DNA from: an uncultured Eubacteriales bacterium
Lineage (GTDB): Bacteria > Bacillota > Clostridia > Christensenellales > Borkfalkiaceae
Direction of reading: 5' to 3'
DNA length: 64,000 bases
Assembly: GCA_900542935.1 (NCBI GenBank)
Contig: UQPN01000001.1
Location: 62,001 to 126,000, forward strand
The stretch's first letter is position 1. Every line of letters starts with the position of its first letter. A model generated the notes under the pieces. The model saw nothing but the letters and a program-made list of their open reading frames with translations. It ran no database searches and was not told where the DNA came from. A program made the translations under genes and the position numbers. Below, one piece after another: positions 52,687-61,989 of the stretch.

Positions 52687-55332
52687 ATGGCTAAAAAGTA
52701 TTGCTATCTGTTTACCGAAGGCAACGCGAAGATGCGCGAGCTGCTCGGCGGCAAGGGCGCGAACCTTGCGGAAATGACCAACATCGGTCTGCCTGTTCCC
52801 CAAGGCTTCACCATTTCTACGGAAGCCTGCACTCAGTATTACGAGGACGGCAAACAGATCAATCCCGACATTCAGGCGGAGATTATGGAATACATCGACA
52901 AGATGGAAAAAATCTGCGGAAAGAAATTCGGCGACAAGGAAAATCCTTTGCTCGTTTCCGTGCGTTCCGGCGCGCGCGCTTCCATGCCCGGCATGATGGA
53001 CACCATCTTAAACCTCGGCTTGAACGAAGAAGTGGTAAACGTTATCGCTACGAAATCGAATAACCCCCGTTGGGCGTGGGACTGCTACAGAAGATTTATT
53101 CAGATGTTCTCCGACGTGGTTATGGAAGTAGGCAAGAAGTACTTCGAAAAACTTATCGACGAGATGAAAGAGAAGAAAGGCGTTACGCAGGACGTAGAGC
53201 TGGACGCGGAAGATCTGAAAACGCTTGCCAACCAGTTCAAAGCCGAATATAAGAAGCAGCTGGGCAAAGAATTCCCCAACGACCCGAAAGAACAGCTGTT
53301 CGAAGCTATCAAAGCCGTGTTCCGTTCGTGGGACAACCCCCGTGCGAACATCTATCGTATGGACCACGACATCCCTTACAGCTGGGGCACTGCCGTAAAC
53401 GTACAGATGATGGCGTTCGGCAACATGGGCGACAACTGCGGCACCGGCGTTGCGTTTACGCGTAACCCCGCTACCGGCGAAAAAGGCTTGATGGGCGAAT
53501 TCTTAACGAACGCTCAGGGCGAGGACGTTGTTGCCGGCGTGCGTACCCCGATGCCCATCGCGAAGATGGCGGAAGTATTCCCCGAAGTGTACAAGCAGTT
53601 CCAGGAAGTTTGCAAGATTCTCGAAAACCATTACCGCGATATGCAGGATATGGAATTCACCGTGGAGAACGAGAAACTGTACATGCTTCAGACGCGTAAC
53701 GGCAAGCGTACGGCGGCTGCCGCTATCAAGATTGCGTGCGACCTCATCGACGAGGGCATGATTACCGAGCAGGAAGCGCTGATGCAGATCGACGCGAAGT
53801 CGCTCGACATGCTGCTGCACCCCACGTTCGACGCGAAAGATTTGAAAGCGGCGGACAAGACCGACGTGATCGGCAAGGGTATCGCGGCTTCTCCCGGCGC
53901 GGCGGCGGGCTCCATCGTATTTACGGCGGAGGACGCGGTGAAAGAAGGAAAGAACAAGAAGAAGGTGATTCTTGTCCGCCTTGAAACTTCGCCCGAAGAT
54001 ATCGAAGGCATGAAGTATTCGCAGGGTATTTTGACGGTGCGCGGCGGTCAGACGTCGCACGCTGCCGTGGTTGCCCGCGGTATGGGTACGTGCTGCGTTT
54101 CCGGTTGCGGCGACATCAAGATGCACGAGGACGAGAAGTACTTCGAACTTGCCGGCAAGATTTATCGCGAAGGCGACGAGATTTCGCTGGACGGCTCTAC
54201 CGGTAACATTTACGGCAGACTGATCAAGACGGTTCCCGCAGATCCCAACAGCGGCTATTTCGGACGCATTATGGAACTTGCGGATAAGTACAAGGCGCTC
54301 GGCGTTCGTACGAACGCGGATACCCCCAAGGACGCGAAGCAGGCGGCGGCGTTCGGCGCGCAGGGCATCGGTCTTTGCCGCACGGAGCATATGTTCTTCG
54401 ATCCCGCTCGTATCGGCGCGTTCCGCGAAATGATCTGCTCCGACACGGTGGAAGAAAGAGTAGAAGCGCTTGCGAAAATCGAACCGATGCAGCAGGCGGA
54501 CTTCGAAGGGTTGTTCGAAGCGCTGGGCGGTTATCCCGTAACCATCCGTTTCCTCGATCCCCCGCTTCACGAGTTCGTGCCTACGGAAAAAGCCGATATC
54601 GAAGCACTGGCGAAGGCGAAGAACAAGAGCGTGAAGCAGATTAAAGAAATCATCGATTCGCTGCACGAATTCAACCCGATGATGGGACACCGCGGTTGCC
54701 GTCTGACGGTAACGTATCCCGAAATCGCCGTGATGCAGACGAAAGCCGTGATTAAGGCGGCGATGGCCGTGAAGGCAAGACATGCGGACTGGAACATCGT
54801 TCCCGAAATCATGATTCCGCTTACCGGCGAAGTAAAAGAACTGAAGTTCGTGAAAGACATCGTTGTTAAGACGGCGGACGAGCTGATTGCGGCTGCGAAA
54901 TCCGATCTGAAGTACGAAGTAGGCACGATGATTGAAATTCCCCGCGCGGCGCTGACGGCGGACGAGATTGCGAAAGAGGCGGAATTCTTCTGCTTCGGTA
55001 CGAACGATCTGACGCAGATGACGTTCGGCTTCTCGCGCGACGACGCAGGCAAGTTCCTGCCCGCGTACTATGCGAACAAGATTTACGAATCCGATCCGTT
55101 TGCGCGCCTTGATACCGTGGGCGTCGGCAAGCTGATGAAGATGGCGGTGGAACTGGGCAGAAAGACGCGTCCCGGTATGTCCTGCGGCATTTGCGGCGAA
55201 CATGGCGGCGATCCTTCTTCCGTAGAATTCTGCCACGAAATCGGTTTGACGTATGTTTCCTGCTCGCCGTTCCGCGTACCCATCGCGAGATTGGCCGCTG
55301 CGCAGGCGAACATCCGTAATCCGAGGGCGTAA
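52687..55332 (+). CDS. ppdK: Pyruvate, phosphate dikinase
   Basis: 881 residues from ATG 52687, with GGAGGAAG eight bases upstream. It interconverts pyruvate, ATP and phosphate with PEP, AMP and pyrophosphate, and in anaerobes often runs glycolytically. The N-terminal ATP-grasp domain starts KKYCYLFTEGNAKMRELLGG. The phosphohistidine domain has GGQTSHAAVVARGMGTCCVSG split around the catalytic His. The PEP/pyruvate barrel has GIGLCRTEHMFF and SCGICGEHGGDPSSVEF. Length is normal. No PPDK regulatory kinase gene is adjacent. It has its own promoter and terminator and uses highly biased codons, suggesting strong expression. Confidence 0.97.
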   Translation: MAKKYCYLFTEGNAKMRELLGGKGANLAEMTNIGLPVPQGFTISTEACTQYYEDGKQINPDIQAEIMEYIDKMEKICGKKFGDKENPLLVSVRSGARASMPGMMDTILNLGLNEEVVNVIATKSNNPRWAWDCYRRFIQMFSDVVMEVGKKYFEKLIDEMKEKKGVTQDVELDAEDLKTLANQFKAEYKKQLGKEFPNDPKEQLFEAIKAVFRSWDNPRANIYRMDHDIPYSWGTAVNVQMMAFGNMGDNCGTGVAFTRNPATGEKGLMGEFLTNAQGEDVVAGVRTPMPIAKMAEVFPEVYKQFQEVCKILENHYRDMQDMEFTVENEKLYMLQTRNGKRTAAAAIKIACDLIDEGMITEQEALMQIDAKSLDMLLHPTFDAKDLKAADKTDVIGKGIAASPGAAAGSIVFTAEDAVKEGKNKKKVILVRLETSPEDIEGMKYSQGILTVRGGQTSHAAVVARGMGTCCVSGCGDIKMHEDEKYFELAGKIYREGDEISLDGSTGNIYGRLIKTVPADPNSGYFGRIMELADKYKALGVRTNADTPKDAKQAAAFGAQGIGLCRTEHMFFDPARIGAFREMICSDTVEERVEALAKIEPMQQADFEGLFEALGGYPVTIRFLDPPLHEFVPTEKADIEALAKAKNKSVKQIKEIIDSLHEFNPMMGHRGCRLTVTYPEIAVMQTKAVIKAAMAVKARHADWNIVPEIMIPLTGEVKELKFVKDIVVKTADELIAAAKSDLKYEVGTMIEIPRAALTADEIAKEAEFFCFGTNDLTQMTFGFSRDDAGKFLPAYYANKIYESDPFARLDTVGVGKLMKMAVELGRKTRPGMSCGICGEHGGDPSSVEFCHEIGLTYVSCSPFRVPIARLAAAQANIRNPRA

Positions 55333-55386
55333 GCTTTTGGCGGAAAACGGTTAAATTCCGGCATTTTAATACTGAATTTTAAGAAA

Positions 55387-55421
55387 AACAGCCATTCTCG
55401 CTTGAGTCTGGCTGTTTTTTT
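55387..55421 (+). terminator. Rho-independent terminator after ppdK
   Basis: An 8-bp stem (AACAGCCA with TGGCTGTT), a 14-base loop and seven Ts. Confidence 0.8.
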
Positions 55422-55543
55422 ACTCTTTTGAAGACAGCCAAAAATCGGAAAATGTGCTAAAATTATGGGGTGGTTCCTCAAATGTTACATTTTTCCATAT
55501 ATACTGTTGTATGTAAAAGAGGGCGACACAAGAGAGGTATTTT

Positions 55544-56095
55544 ATGTCGAAATATAAATTGATTATAGAGTATTACTTAAAAGGAAACAATCGCACGCAG
55601 ATCGCTACGCTTTGCGATTGTTCCCGTATGACGGTCTGGCGCGTTTTGCAACGAGTAAACGCTATCGGTATCGGGCTTGACGAACTGAACGGAATGAGCG
55701 AAAAAGAACTTGCTTATTTGCTTTTCCCGGAAAGGACGAAACCGGGAGACGGGTATCTGATTCCGGATTTTAAGTGGGAAGAGTTTCAGATGGTTAAGCA
55801 TCGTTCGTCAATCAGGCTTTGCTGGCGGAGGTATTGCAAACGCGCTTTGAAACAAAACCTTGCGGCGTATAGTTGGAAAGTGTTTCTGACTTCGTATAAC
55901 GATTACCGCCGACCGAAAATACAGGTTGATGATCCGGACGATAAAATCAGGACAAAATTGAAAAATTACAATTTTTTGTTGGCTTATTGCGAGAGCGATA
56001 AGGTTATGTATTCCGTGATTCAGACGGAAAAGGAAATGTGGCTGAAATCGCTTGGACTGGACGAAAGCAAAATTATAAGCGATAGAAAAAAGTGA
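55544..56095 (+). CDS. Orphan IS21 IstA-like N-terminal domain protein
   Basis: 183 residues with AGAGAGG upstream. The first 125 residues resemble the N-terminus of IS21-family transposase IstA: a helix-turn-helix (QIATLCDCSRMTVWRVLQR), then a LLFPERTKPGDGYLIPDFKW linker and a second basic DNA-binding region. IstA proteins run to 400-500 residues with a DDE catalytic core, which is absent here; no istB follows. The last 60 residues (DKIRTKLKNYNFLLAYCESD) do not look like IstA. It is either a decayed insertion sequence or a domesticated DNA-binding protein. The intact frame and good ribosome site favour the latter a little. Confidence 0.6.
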   Translation: MSKYKLIIEYYLKGNNRTQIATLCDCSRMTVWRVLQRVNAIGIGLDELNGMSEKELAYLLFPERTKPGDGYLIPDFKWEEFQMVKHRSSIRLCWRRYCKRALKQNLAAYSWKVFLTSYNDYRRPKIQVDDPDDKIRTKLKNYNFLLAYCESDKVMYSVIQTEKEMWLKSLGLDESKIISDRKK

Positions 56096-56134
56096 AAGAA
56101 ATTAAAACTTCTTTGAATTTATTTCAAATACCTA

Positions 56135-56163
56135 TTGCAAAACATACCGGAATATGGTATAAT
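56135..56163 (+). promoter_or_regulatory. Strong sigma-A promoter upstream of a hairpin array
   Basis: TTGCAA and a perfect TATAAT, 17-base spacer, with TGG extending the -10. Transcription would start near 56170, 148 bases before the regulator gene at 56318. Confidence 0.75.
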
Positions 56164-56169
56164 GAACGC

Positions 56170-56277
56170 AGAGTTTTGCATTCTGCAAAACGAAAGCTTT
56201 CGCTTTCCCCCGCGCCTTCGGCGCGGCTGCGAGATTGAAAGCAATCATAAAAATGCCCTTGCCGGCAAGCATTTTTA
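56170..56277 (+). ncRNA. Candidate structured RNA or leader with four hairpins
   Basis: Consecutive inverted repeats follow the promoter: GTTTTGCA-TTC-TGCAAAAC-type (56173-56191), GAAAGC-TTTC-GCTTTC (56192-56207), CCGCGCC-TTC-GGCGCGG (about 56210-56226) and AAAAATGC with GCATTTTT (56249-56276) around TTGCCGGCAA. The last one resembles an intrinsic terminator. It may be an independent small RNA or an attenuating leader of the downstream regulator gene. Confidence 0.35.
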
Positions 56278-56281
56278 TTTA

Positions 56282-56290
56282 TGTTATAAT
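56282..56290 (+). promoter_or_regulatory. Extended -10 promoter of the small regulator gene
   Basis: TGTTATAAT, a perfect extended -10 without a recognisable -35 at the proper distance, 28 bases before the ATG at 56318. Confidence 0.5.
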
Positions 56291-56317
56291 CGAATAAAGT
56301 AGTCAATGAGGTGTATT

Positions 56318-56530
56318 ATGGCAGCAAGTTATAAAAAATTATTCAAATTACTGATAGACAGGGAGATGAAGAGCAAGGAACTCGCCGCGCTCGCAAAGGT
56401 AAGCCCCGCAACGCTTGCAAAAATGAAAAAAGACGGCGTTTCGGTAAATTCCGACGTGCTTATAAAAATCTGCAAGGCACTTGGCTGTACGCTTGACGAT
56501 ATCGTCGAAATCGTGGACGATGAAAAATAA
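56318..56530 (+). CDS. Small Cro/C1-type helix-turn-helix regulator
   Basis: 70 residues from ATG 56318 with GAGGTG upstream. Almost the whole protein is one HTH_26/YozG-like domain (KELAALAKVSPATLAKMKKD as helices 2-3, then DVLIKICKALGCTLDDIVEI). Such mini-regulators often accompany restriction or other defence genes and mobile elements, controlling them by autorepression. It is 100 bases before the nuclease-helicase gene on the same strand. Its codon use is less A+T rich than the genes that follow. Confidence 0.85.
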   Translation: MAASYKKLFKLLIDREMKSKELAALAKVSPATLAKMKKDGVSVNSDVLIKICKALGCTLDDIVEIVDDEK

Positions 56531-56584
56531 TTGCAAAACTCAAGAAAAATATTTTAATTATGACCGTAGTTGTCATGTTTTGTA

Positions 56585-56593
56585 TGATAAAAT
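56585..56593 (+). promoter_or_regulatory. Possible extended -10 promoter of the nuclease-helicase gene
   Basis: TGATAAAAT lies 37 bases before the ATG at 56631 in A+T-rich DNA. There is no good -35, so it could be chance or need an activator. Confidence 0.3.
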
Positions 56594-56630
56594 AGAAGTA
56601 TTTAATAACTGGATTAGAAAGAGGGATAAA

Positions 56631-58760
56631 ATGAACCGCTGTTTATATAATAACAAATTTGAAAAATTTTTGAATACGGAAGATAATTTTGTGTTCGGAC
56701 AATTATGTGATAATTATCATGGTGAAGCGCTTACAACAACAAGAGAAGCGTGGAAAGCTGAAATTACCATCATGAAGGAAGTTTTATCTGGATTATCTGA
56801 TAAAAATGGCGATATTATATTTGAATATGATATTCCGCGCTTGGGTAAGAGAATAGATGTGGTTTTATTGTATAGAGGTATTGTATTTTGCCTTGAATTT
56901 AAGGTAAATCAATCAAATATTTTAGAGGCTGACATCGATCAGGTTCTGGATTACGCGCTTGATTTGAAAAACTTTCATTTTTATAGCCAAGATAGAGTTA
57001 TTGTTCCGATTTTAATTGCAACTAACTATAAAAATTGTTCTACAAACATTCAAATGTCGGTTTATGATGACAGGGTTGTAAATCCGCTTGTATCTGGTTC
57101 TTTTGGCGTAGGAGCTTTGATACAAAAAGTATTAAATAAGTTTCCGAGTGAGACTCCTGTGAATCCAAACTGGATAATTAGTCCGTATGCGCCTACACCA
57201 ACGATTATCGAAGCGGCTAAATCTTTATATGAAAATCATTCGGTTGAAAGTATCACTCGCCATGAAGCGGACAAGGTTTCTACAGATAAAACAATTTCTT
57301 ACATATTACAGGTAATAAAAAATAGTAAGTTAAATGGAAGAAAAAGTATATGTTTTGTAACCGGTGTTCCCGGCGCGGGCAAAACCTTGGTGGGTTTGGA
57401 TGTTGCAATAAAGCAAACCTATCAAGGGAGTGATACACCTGTAGAAAATGAAGGAGCCGTATATTTATCGGGGAATGGGCCTTTAGTTGCGGTATTAAAT
57501 GAAGCTCTTGCACAGGACAATTATAAAAAATGTAACATTAGGGGAGAAAAAAAGAAATTAACGGATTCACGTCGTGAGGTTAGCAAATCCATACAAATGA
57601 TTCACCGATACCGTGATAATATGCTGGCAAAAATCAAGAATCCTGTTGAAAATGGAATTCTTGAAATTGATCCGGATAAAGCTGTTAAATTGAAAGAATC
57701 TGGGTTTGGCGAAGTTGAACATGTTGCTATATTTGACGAGGCGCAACGTGCCTGGACGCATAAGAGACTTGCTGAATATTTGAAACGAGGAGGGACTTAT
57801 GGCAATAAACTGAAAGTTCCTAACTTTCCTATGTCTGAAGCCGCCTTTTTAATCTGGTCATTAGATCAAAGAGAAGATTGGGCCACGATTGTTTGTCTTG
57901 TTGGCGGTGGGCAGGAAATCAATACGGGAGAAGCTGGCATTACCGAATGGATAAAGGCACTTAATGAGAAATTTACAAATTGGGATGTATATATTTCGCC
58001 AAAATTGACGGAAGCAGAATATGCTGAGGGTAGAGTTAACGAATTATTAAAAGATAATAAAAGAGTTGTTTATTCTGATGATTTACATTTAAGTGTTTCA
58101 CTTAGGTCGTTTAGAGCGGAAAAATTATCTGCATTTGTGCATGCACTTTTGTCATTTGACGAGAACGCTTCTGAAATTTATGCAGAAATTAAAAATAAAT
58201 ACCCGATTGTGCTTACACGTGATATGGAAAAAGCAAAAAGGTGGCTTCATGAGAAAGTTCGAGGTACGGAAAGGACAGGTGTTTTAATAACAAAAGAGTC
58301 TGCAAGATATAAGCCTTTGGGAATACATGTGTTACCTTCCGGAGATGAAAATGCGGTGCATTGGTTTTTGGAAGATAAGGTGGATACAAGATCATCAAAT
58401 TATCTTGAAGACGCTGCTACAGAAATACAGGTGCAGGGTTTGGAGCTTGATTATACATGTATACTTTGGGATGCAGATATGCGATATGATAAAGGCCAGT
58501 GGCGTTTTTACAGATTTAACGGACAAACGAAATGGGTTGAGCAAACTGCAAATACCGAAAGTAAACAAGATTTGATAAAATATATGTTAAATGCATATCG
58601 TGTGCTTCTTACAAGAGCGAGAGTGGGAATGATAATATGTGTTCCAGAGGGGAACGCTCATAAAAATCCGAATGGCTTTTGGGAAGATAGTACCCGCTTG
58701 CCGGAATATTATGACGGCACATATCGGTATTTGAAAAACTTAGGGATAGAAGAGATTTAA
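56631..58760 (+). CDS. PD-(D/E)xK nuclease fused to DUF2075-type SF1 helicase
   Basis: 709 residues from ATG 56631, with GAGGG upstream; the frame is open before it but lacks a site. Residues 40-130 hold a nuclease-like core: RIDVVLLYRGIVFCLEFK with Asp76, Glu89 and Lys91. The helicase part has Walker A GVPGAGKT (245-252), Walker B AIFDEAQ (366-372), the DUF2075 signature LVGGGQEINTGEAGI (423-437), a motif-V region EIQVQGLELDYTCILWDAD (598-616) and motif VI NAYRVLLTRAR. It is A+T rich in contrast to the core genome, and stands upstream of the Argonaute gene. A role in DNA defence or processing is likely but unproven. Confidence 0.85.
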   Translation: MNRCLYNNKFEKFLNTEDNFVFGQLCDNYHGEALTTTREAWKAEITIMKEVLSGLSDKNGDIIFEYDIPRLGKRIDVVLLYRGIVFCLEFKVNQSNILEADIDQVLDYALDLKNFHFYSQDRVIVPILIATNYKNCSTNIQMSVYDDRVVNPLVSGSFGVGALIQKVLNKFPSETPVNPNWIISPYAPTPTIIEAAKSLYENHSVESITRHEADKVSTDKTISYILQVIKNSKLNGRKSICFVTGVPGAGKTLVGLDVAIKQTYQGSDTPVENEGAVYLSGNGPLVAVLNEALAQDNYKKCNIRGEKKKLTDSRREVSKSIQMIHRYRDNMLAKIKNPVENGILEIDPDKAVKLKESGFGEVEHVAIFDEAQRAWTHKRLAEYLKRGGTYGNKLKVPNFPMSEAAFLIWSLDQREDWATIVCLVGGGQEINTGEAGITEWIKALNEKFTNWDVYISPKLTEAEYAEGRVNELLKDNKRVVYSDDLHLSVSLRSFRAEKLSAFVHALLSFDENASEIYAEIKNKYPIVLTRDMEKAKRWLHEKVRGTERTGVLITKESARYKPLGIHVLPSGDENAVHWFLEDKVDTRSSNYLEDAATEIQVQGLELDYTCILWDADMRYDKGQWRFYRFNGQTKWVEQTANTESKQDLIKYMLNAYRVLLTRARVGMIICVPEGNAHKNPNGFWEDSTRLPEYYDGTYRYLKNLGIEEI

Positions 58761-58933
58761 AATAACGATTGTTGCCTAAAAAAATACTACAATAAATGCG
58801 GACTAAAAAGCATTTGTAAACTGATTATCTAAGCATGGATGTTGTGTTCTGAACCTATTAAAAAAAGAAAGGGAGTAAGGTTGAAAGCGATTAGTAATTA
58901 AGGGTAATTGTTACAACAAAAAGGAGGAAAATA
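58761..58933 (+). other. Leader/intergenic DNA before the Argonaute gene
   Basis: 173 A+T-rich bases with no frame. A short inverted repeat GTAA-TTG-TTAC lies near 58905-58915, close to the ribosome site AAGGAGG (58921-58927), and could be an operator. No convincing -35/-10 pair was found, so read-through from the helicase gene is possible. Confidence 0.4.
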
Positions 58934-61900
58934 ATGAATCATAAAATGGATGAAAAACAATTTATAAGAAATTTTAAGTTTTTTACTAATGGGGCAATTG
59001 ATGTATTTCTTGGAGCTGGAGCGTCATTTAGTTCAGGGATAGCTACGGGTGCAGTTTTAGTATGGTATTTCAAAAGAGAAATATATTGTATTGAAAATGG
59101 AATTCGCCAAGATAAATTTAAAGATCTGAATTCCGAAACAAATAAAAAGATATTGCAAGATTATTTTGATTCTCATGAAGGGTATCCCAAACAGGGTAGT
59201 CCTGAAGAGTATTCTTTCTATTTCGAAAAGTGTTTTAGTTCAAGAGAAGCTCGTAAGAATTTTATTGATTCACAGGTTGTAAGAAAAACACCGTCAATAG
59301 GATATCTTAGCCTTGCTAATCTTGTAATTTGTTCCAAAGTTAATAATATATGGACAACAAATTTTGATGAACTATTAGAAGTTGCTATTCGTCAAATAGA
59401 TGGGACATATCCATTTAATGTATGCAGTTCTGCAAATCAAAATTCGTTTGCCGATTTGAATCCTAAATACAGTTGTATATTTAAATTACATGGTGATTAT
59501 AGATACGATAAATTGCAAAACACAACAGAAGAGCTAAAAGAGCTGGAAGATAAAATAGGACATCAATTTGTATCAAAATTACTTGGCAAAGGCTTGTTGG
59601 TAATTGGATATTCAGGATCGGACGAGTCTGTTATGAGTACAATAGAACAGCATTTGAGCGAACCACGATTTTTGTCAAAAGGGTTGTTTTGGACAACAAT
59701 GAAAGGAAAATCGGTCTCGAGTAGAGTGTTGAATATTATTGATAAATTAAATTCCCAAGGCAAAACTTCTTCAATTATAGAAATAGAAAACTTTGATTTA
59801 TTTATGCTTGATGTGTATTATGCCTTGGAAAATAAAATTGATTTAATTGATAAACAAGTTTTGGTAAGAGAACAAAGTAGAAAATTATTATTTAATCTCA
59901 ATAAAAATAAAAAATTTATAAAATTAAATACATTTAAAGCTGATGAGTATCCATTATGTAATGTTTTTGAAACAGATATAAAAGATTGGGCAACATTAAA
60001 ACAAAATAGAGGAGATCTTATCGCGTCGCTGTTCAATGGATGCGTATATAGCTTTGCTACGACGGAACAACTTAAAGAACAGTTTAAAGGTCACATAAAT
60101 TCCGAAATAATATTGCAAGAAGTGGGGTCTAAAGTTTTATATAGGAATGATTCTGTATATACTGGGATGCTTTATGATTTAATTGGTAAAGCTTTAGAAC
60201 AGCGTGGATTAACAAGGTATAAAAAGTCAAAGTTTTATGATTTTTCTTCTTGTATTGTGGAGCGCGGATTTATCTATTATGATGCAATAGATATTTGCTT
60301 GGAGTTTATTGAGGATAAATATTACTTAAATGTATGTCCCACAACGCATATAACGAACCTAAATGGCGTTGTACCAGATAAATTCACATATCAAAAACAA
60401 CTCAATTATAAATCTAATGTATATAATAAACAGTACGATGAAAAACTGAGGAGATGGCAAGCATGGTTAATAACAAATAAGGAGTTATCTTTTAATTATA
60501 ATGGTTTTACTATTAGATTTAACGTGCCGGCCGTAAGTTGCGGTGGGGTAAAACGAGCGCCGCAATGGGATAAATTTGATGCTTTTAGTATAGATGAACC
60601 ATTTATGCTTTTTTCAAACGATGATAAAAAGATGCGGGCTATTAATCAATTAAGGGGACTAATAAAATACGGCCCTATAGATCAATCTTTCTCTCGCAAT
60701 ATACCTAATAGACCGCCTATTAGGTTAGGTGTTATAGTGCCAGATAAAGCGGTAGATGATTTATTACTTCATTTAAACTTGCTGAGCTCTAAAGTGCAGA
60801 ATAATAGTAAAGATAAATTTTTACCTAATTATGAGGGGTTTCTGGAAATTTATAAAAGAGCATTAACTGTGCCAATAAAAAGTGATACAAATGCTTGCGT
60901 GCAATATAATCAAGATGATGTATATAAACTTACAGCAAAAGATTTTGTAAATTTTCTTAAACGAGAAATTGATAAATTTGCTTTAAATCGCGGGGAATTT
61001 GATATTTTAATAATCTATATTCCTAATGCATTTAAAAAATTCAGGACGGCAGAATCTATTTCTTTAGATTTTGATTTGCATGATGCGTTGAAATTATATG
61101 CGACCGATAAAAAGGTGACTTTACAGTTCATTGAAGAAAAATCTGTAAGAGCTACTGATAAATGTAAGGTTTTATGGGGACTGTCGACCGCTTTGTATGC
61201 GAAGGCGTCAATGGGTGTTTTGTGGCATCCACAGGCAATAAACGATAGTACGGCTTATATTGGAATTAGTTATGCGGTTTCAAAAGAAAAAAAGATCTGC
61301 ATAGGTTGCAGTCAATTATTTGATTCAACTGGAACAGGAATGAGAATGCTATTAAGAAAGCTTGAAGCTCCTATTTTCGCTGGTAAAAATAATCCTTATA
61401 TGGGGCAAGAAGAAGCAAGATGTATGATGAGTGCTTTACGGGAAGAGTATTATCGTTGCAATCCGACAGCACAATTGGATAGAATAGTTATTCATAAAAC
61501 AACCCCGTTTATGCGAGAGGAAATATTGGGCTTTGCACAAGCTTTTGAGGGAATAGCAAACATAGAATTAATTCAAATTCAAGAATTTAATCATTGGAAA
61601 GGAATAAAGTATGGTCTGGATTATGATTCGGGGGCAGAGAGCTATCCATTAGATAGAGGGACTGTTATACATATAAGTGAGGATTCTTTTTTACTGTGGA
61701 CACATGGATGTTTAAGCAACTCAGAATTAGGCTCTGGGCATTATTATAAGAATGGGAGAGGAATTCCAACTCCGCTTGTAGTAAAACGATATTATGGCAA
61801 TTCATCTGGAGATATTCTAGCTAAAGAAATATTAATGTTAACAAAAATGAATTGGAATAGTGGAGATAGCTTATACAAGGTATTACCTGTTACCTTAGAT

Positions 61901-61981
61901 TTTGCAAAAGTTTTATCAAGGATGTCTAAACAAAATGAAGCGATTTACAATAAGGCTTATGATTTTAGATATTTTATGTGA
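58934..61981 (+). CDS. Single-chain SIR2-APAZ-PIWI short prokaryotic Argonaute
   Basis: 1015 residues with AAGGAGG six bases before the ATG. Residues 1-295 are a SIR2 domain: FLGAGASFSSG at 25-35, Asn143 in WTTNFDELLE and His186 in FKLHGDYRY, the pair expected for NAD+ cleavage. Residues 300-590 fit an APAZ-like region. Residues 595-1015 are MID-PIWI with GVLWHPQAIN, YIGISYAVSKEKK, RIVIHKTTPF and the diagnostic ILMLTKMNWNS. The first and third PIWI catalytic Asp positions read Ser779 and Thr856, so slicing is very unlikely, as in other short Argonautes. Known SIR2-APAZ/Ago (SPARSA) systems use a guide to sense invading DNA and then deplete NAD+. Here all parts are in one chain. Confidence 0.88.
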   Translation: MNHKMDEKQFIRNFKFFTNGAIDVFLGAGASFSSGIATGAVLVWYFKREIYCIENGIRQDKFKDLNSETNKKILQDYFDSHEGYPKQGSPEEYSFYFEKCFSSREARKNFIDSQVVRKTPSIGYLSLANLVICSKVNNIWTTNFDELLEVAIRQIDGTYPFNVCSSANQNSFADLNPKYSCIFKLHGDYRYDKLQNTTEELKELEDKIGHQFVSKLLGKGLLVIGYSGSDESVMSTIEQHLSEPRFLSKGLFWTTMKGKSVSSRVLNIIDKLNSQGKTSSIIEIENFDLFMLDVYYALENKIDLIDKQVLVREQSRKLLFNLNKNKKFIKLNTFKADEYPLCNVFETDIKDWATLKQNRGDLIASLFNGCVYSFATTEQLKEQFKGHINSEIILQEVGSKVLYRNDSVYTGMLYDLIGKALEQRGLTRYKKSKFYDFSSCIVERGFIYYDAIDICLEFIEDKYYLNVCPTTHITNLNGVVPDKFTYQKQLNYKSNVYNKQYDEKLRRWQAWLITNKELSFNYNGFTIRFNVPAVSCGGVKRAPQWDKFDAFSIDEPFMLFSNDDKKMRAINQLRGLIKYGPIDQSFSRNIPNRPPIRLGVIVPDKAVDDLLLHLNLLSSKVQNNSKDKFLPNYEGFLEIYKRALTVPIKSDTNACVQYNQDDVYKLTAKDFVNFLKREIDKFALNRGEFDILIIYIPNAFKKFRTAESISLDFDLHDALKLYATDKKVTLQFIEEKSVRATDKCKVLWGLSTALYAKASMGVLWHPQAINDSTAYIGISYAVSKEKKICIGCSQLFDSTGTGMRMLLRKLEAPIFAGKNNPYMGQEEARCMMSALREEYYRCNPTAQLDRIVIHKTTPFMREEILGFAQAFEGIANIELIQIQEFNHWKGIKYGLDYDSGAESYPLDRGTVIHISEDSFLLWTHGCLSNSELGSGHYYKNGRGIPTPLVVKRYYGNSSGDILAKEILMLTKMNWNSGDSLYKVLPVTLDFAKVLSRMSKQNEAIYNKAYDFRYFM

Positions 61982-61989
61982 GGCTTAAT

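Noticed and set aside
53503..55236. Long minus-strand open frame of 577 codons opposite ppdK
   Set aside because: A mirror of strongly biased ppdK codons; its composition (Arg, His, Phe) is that of an antisense artefact.
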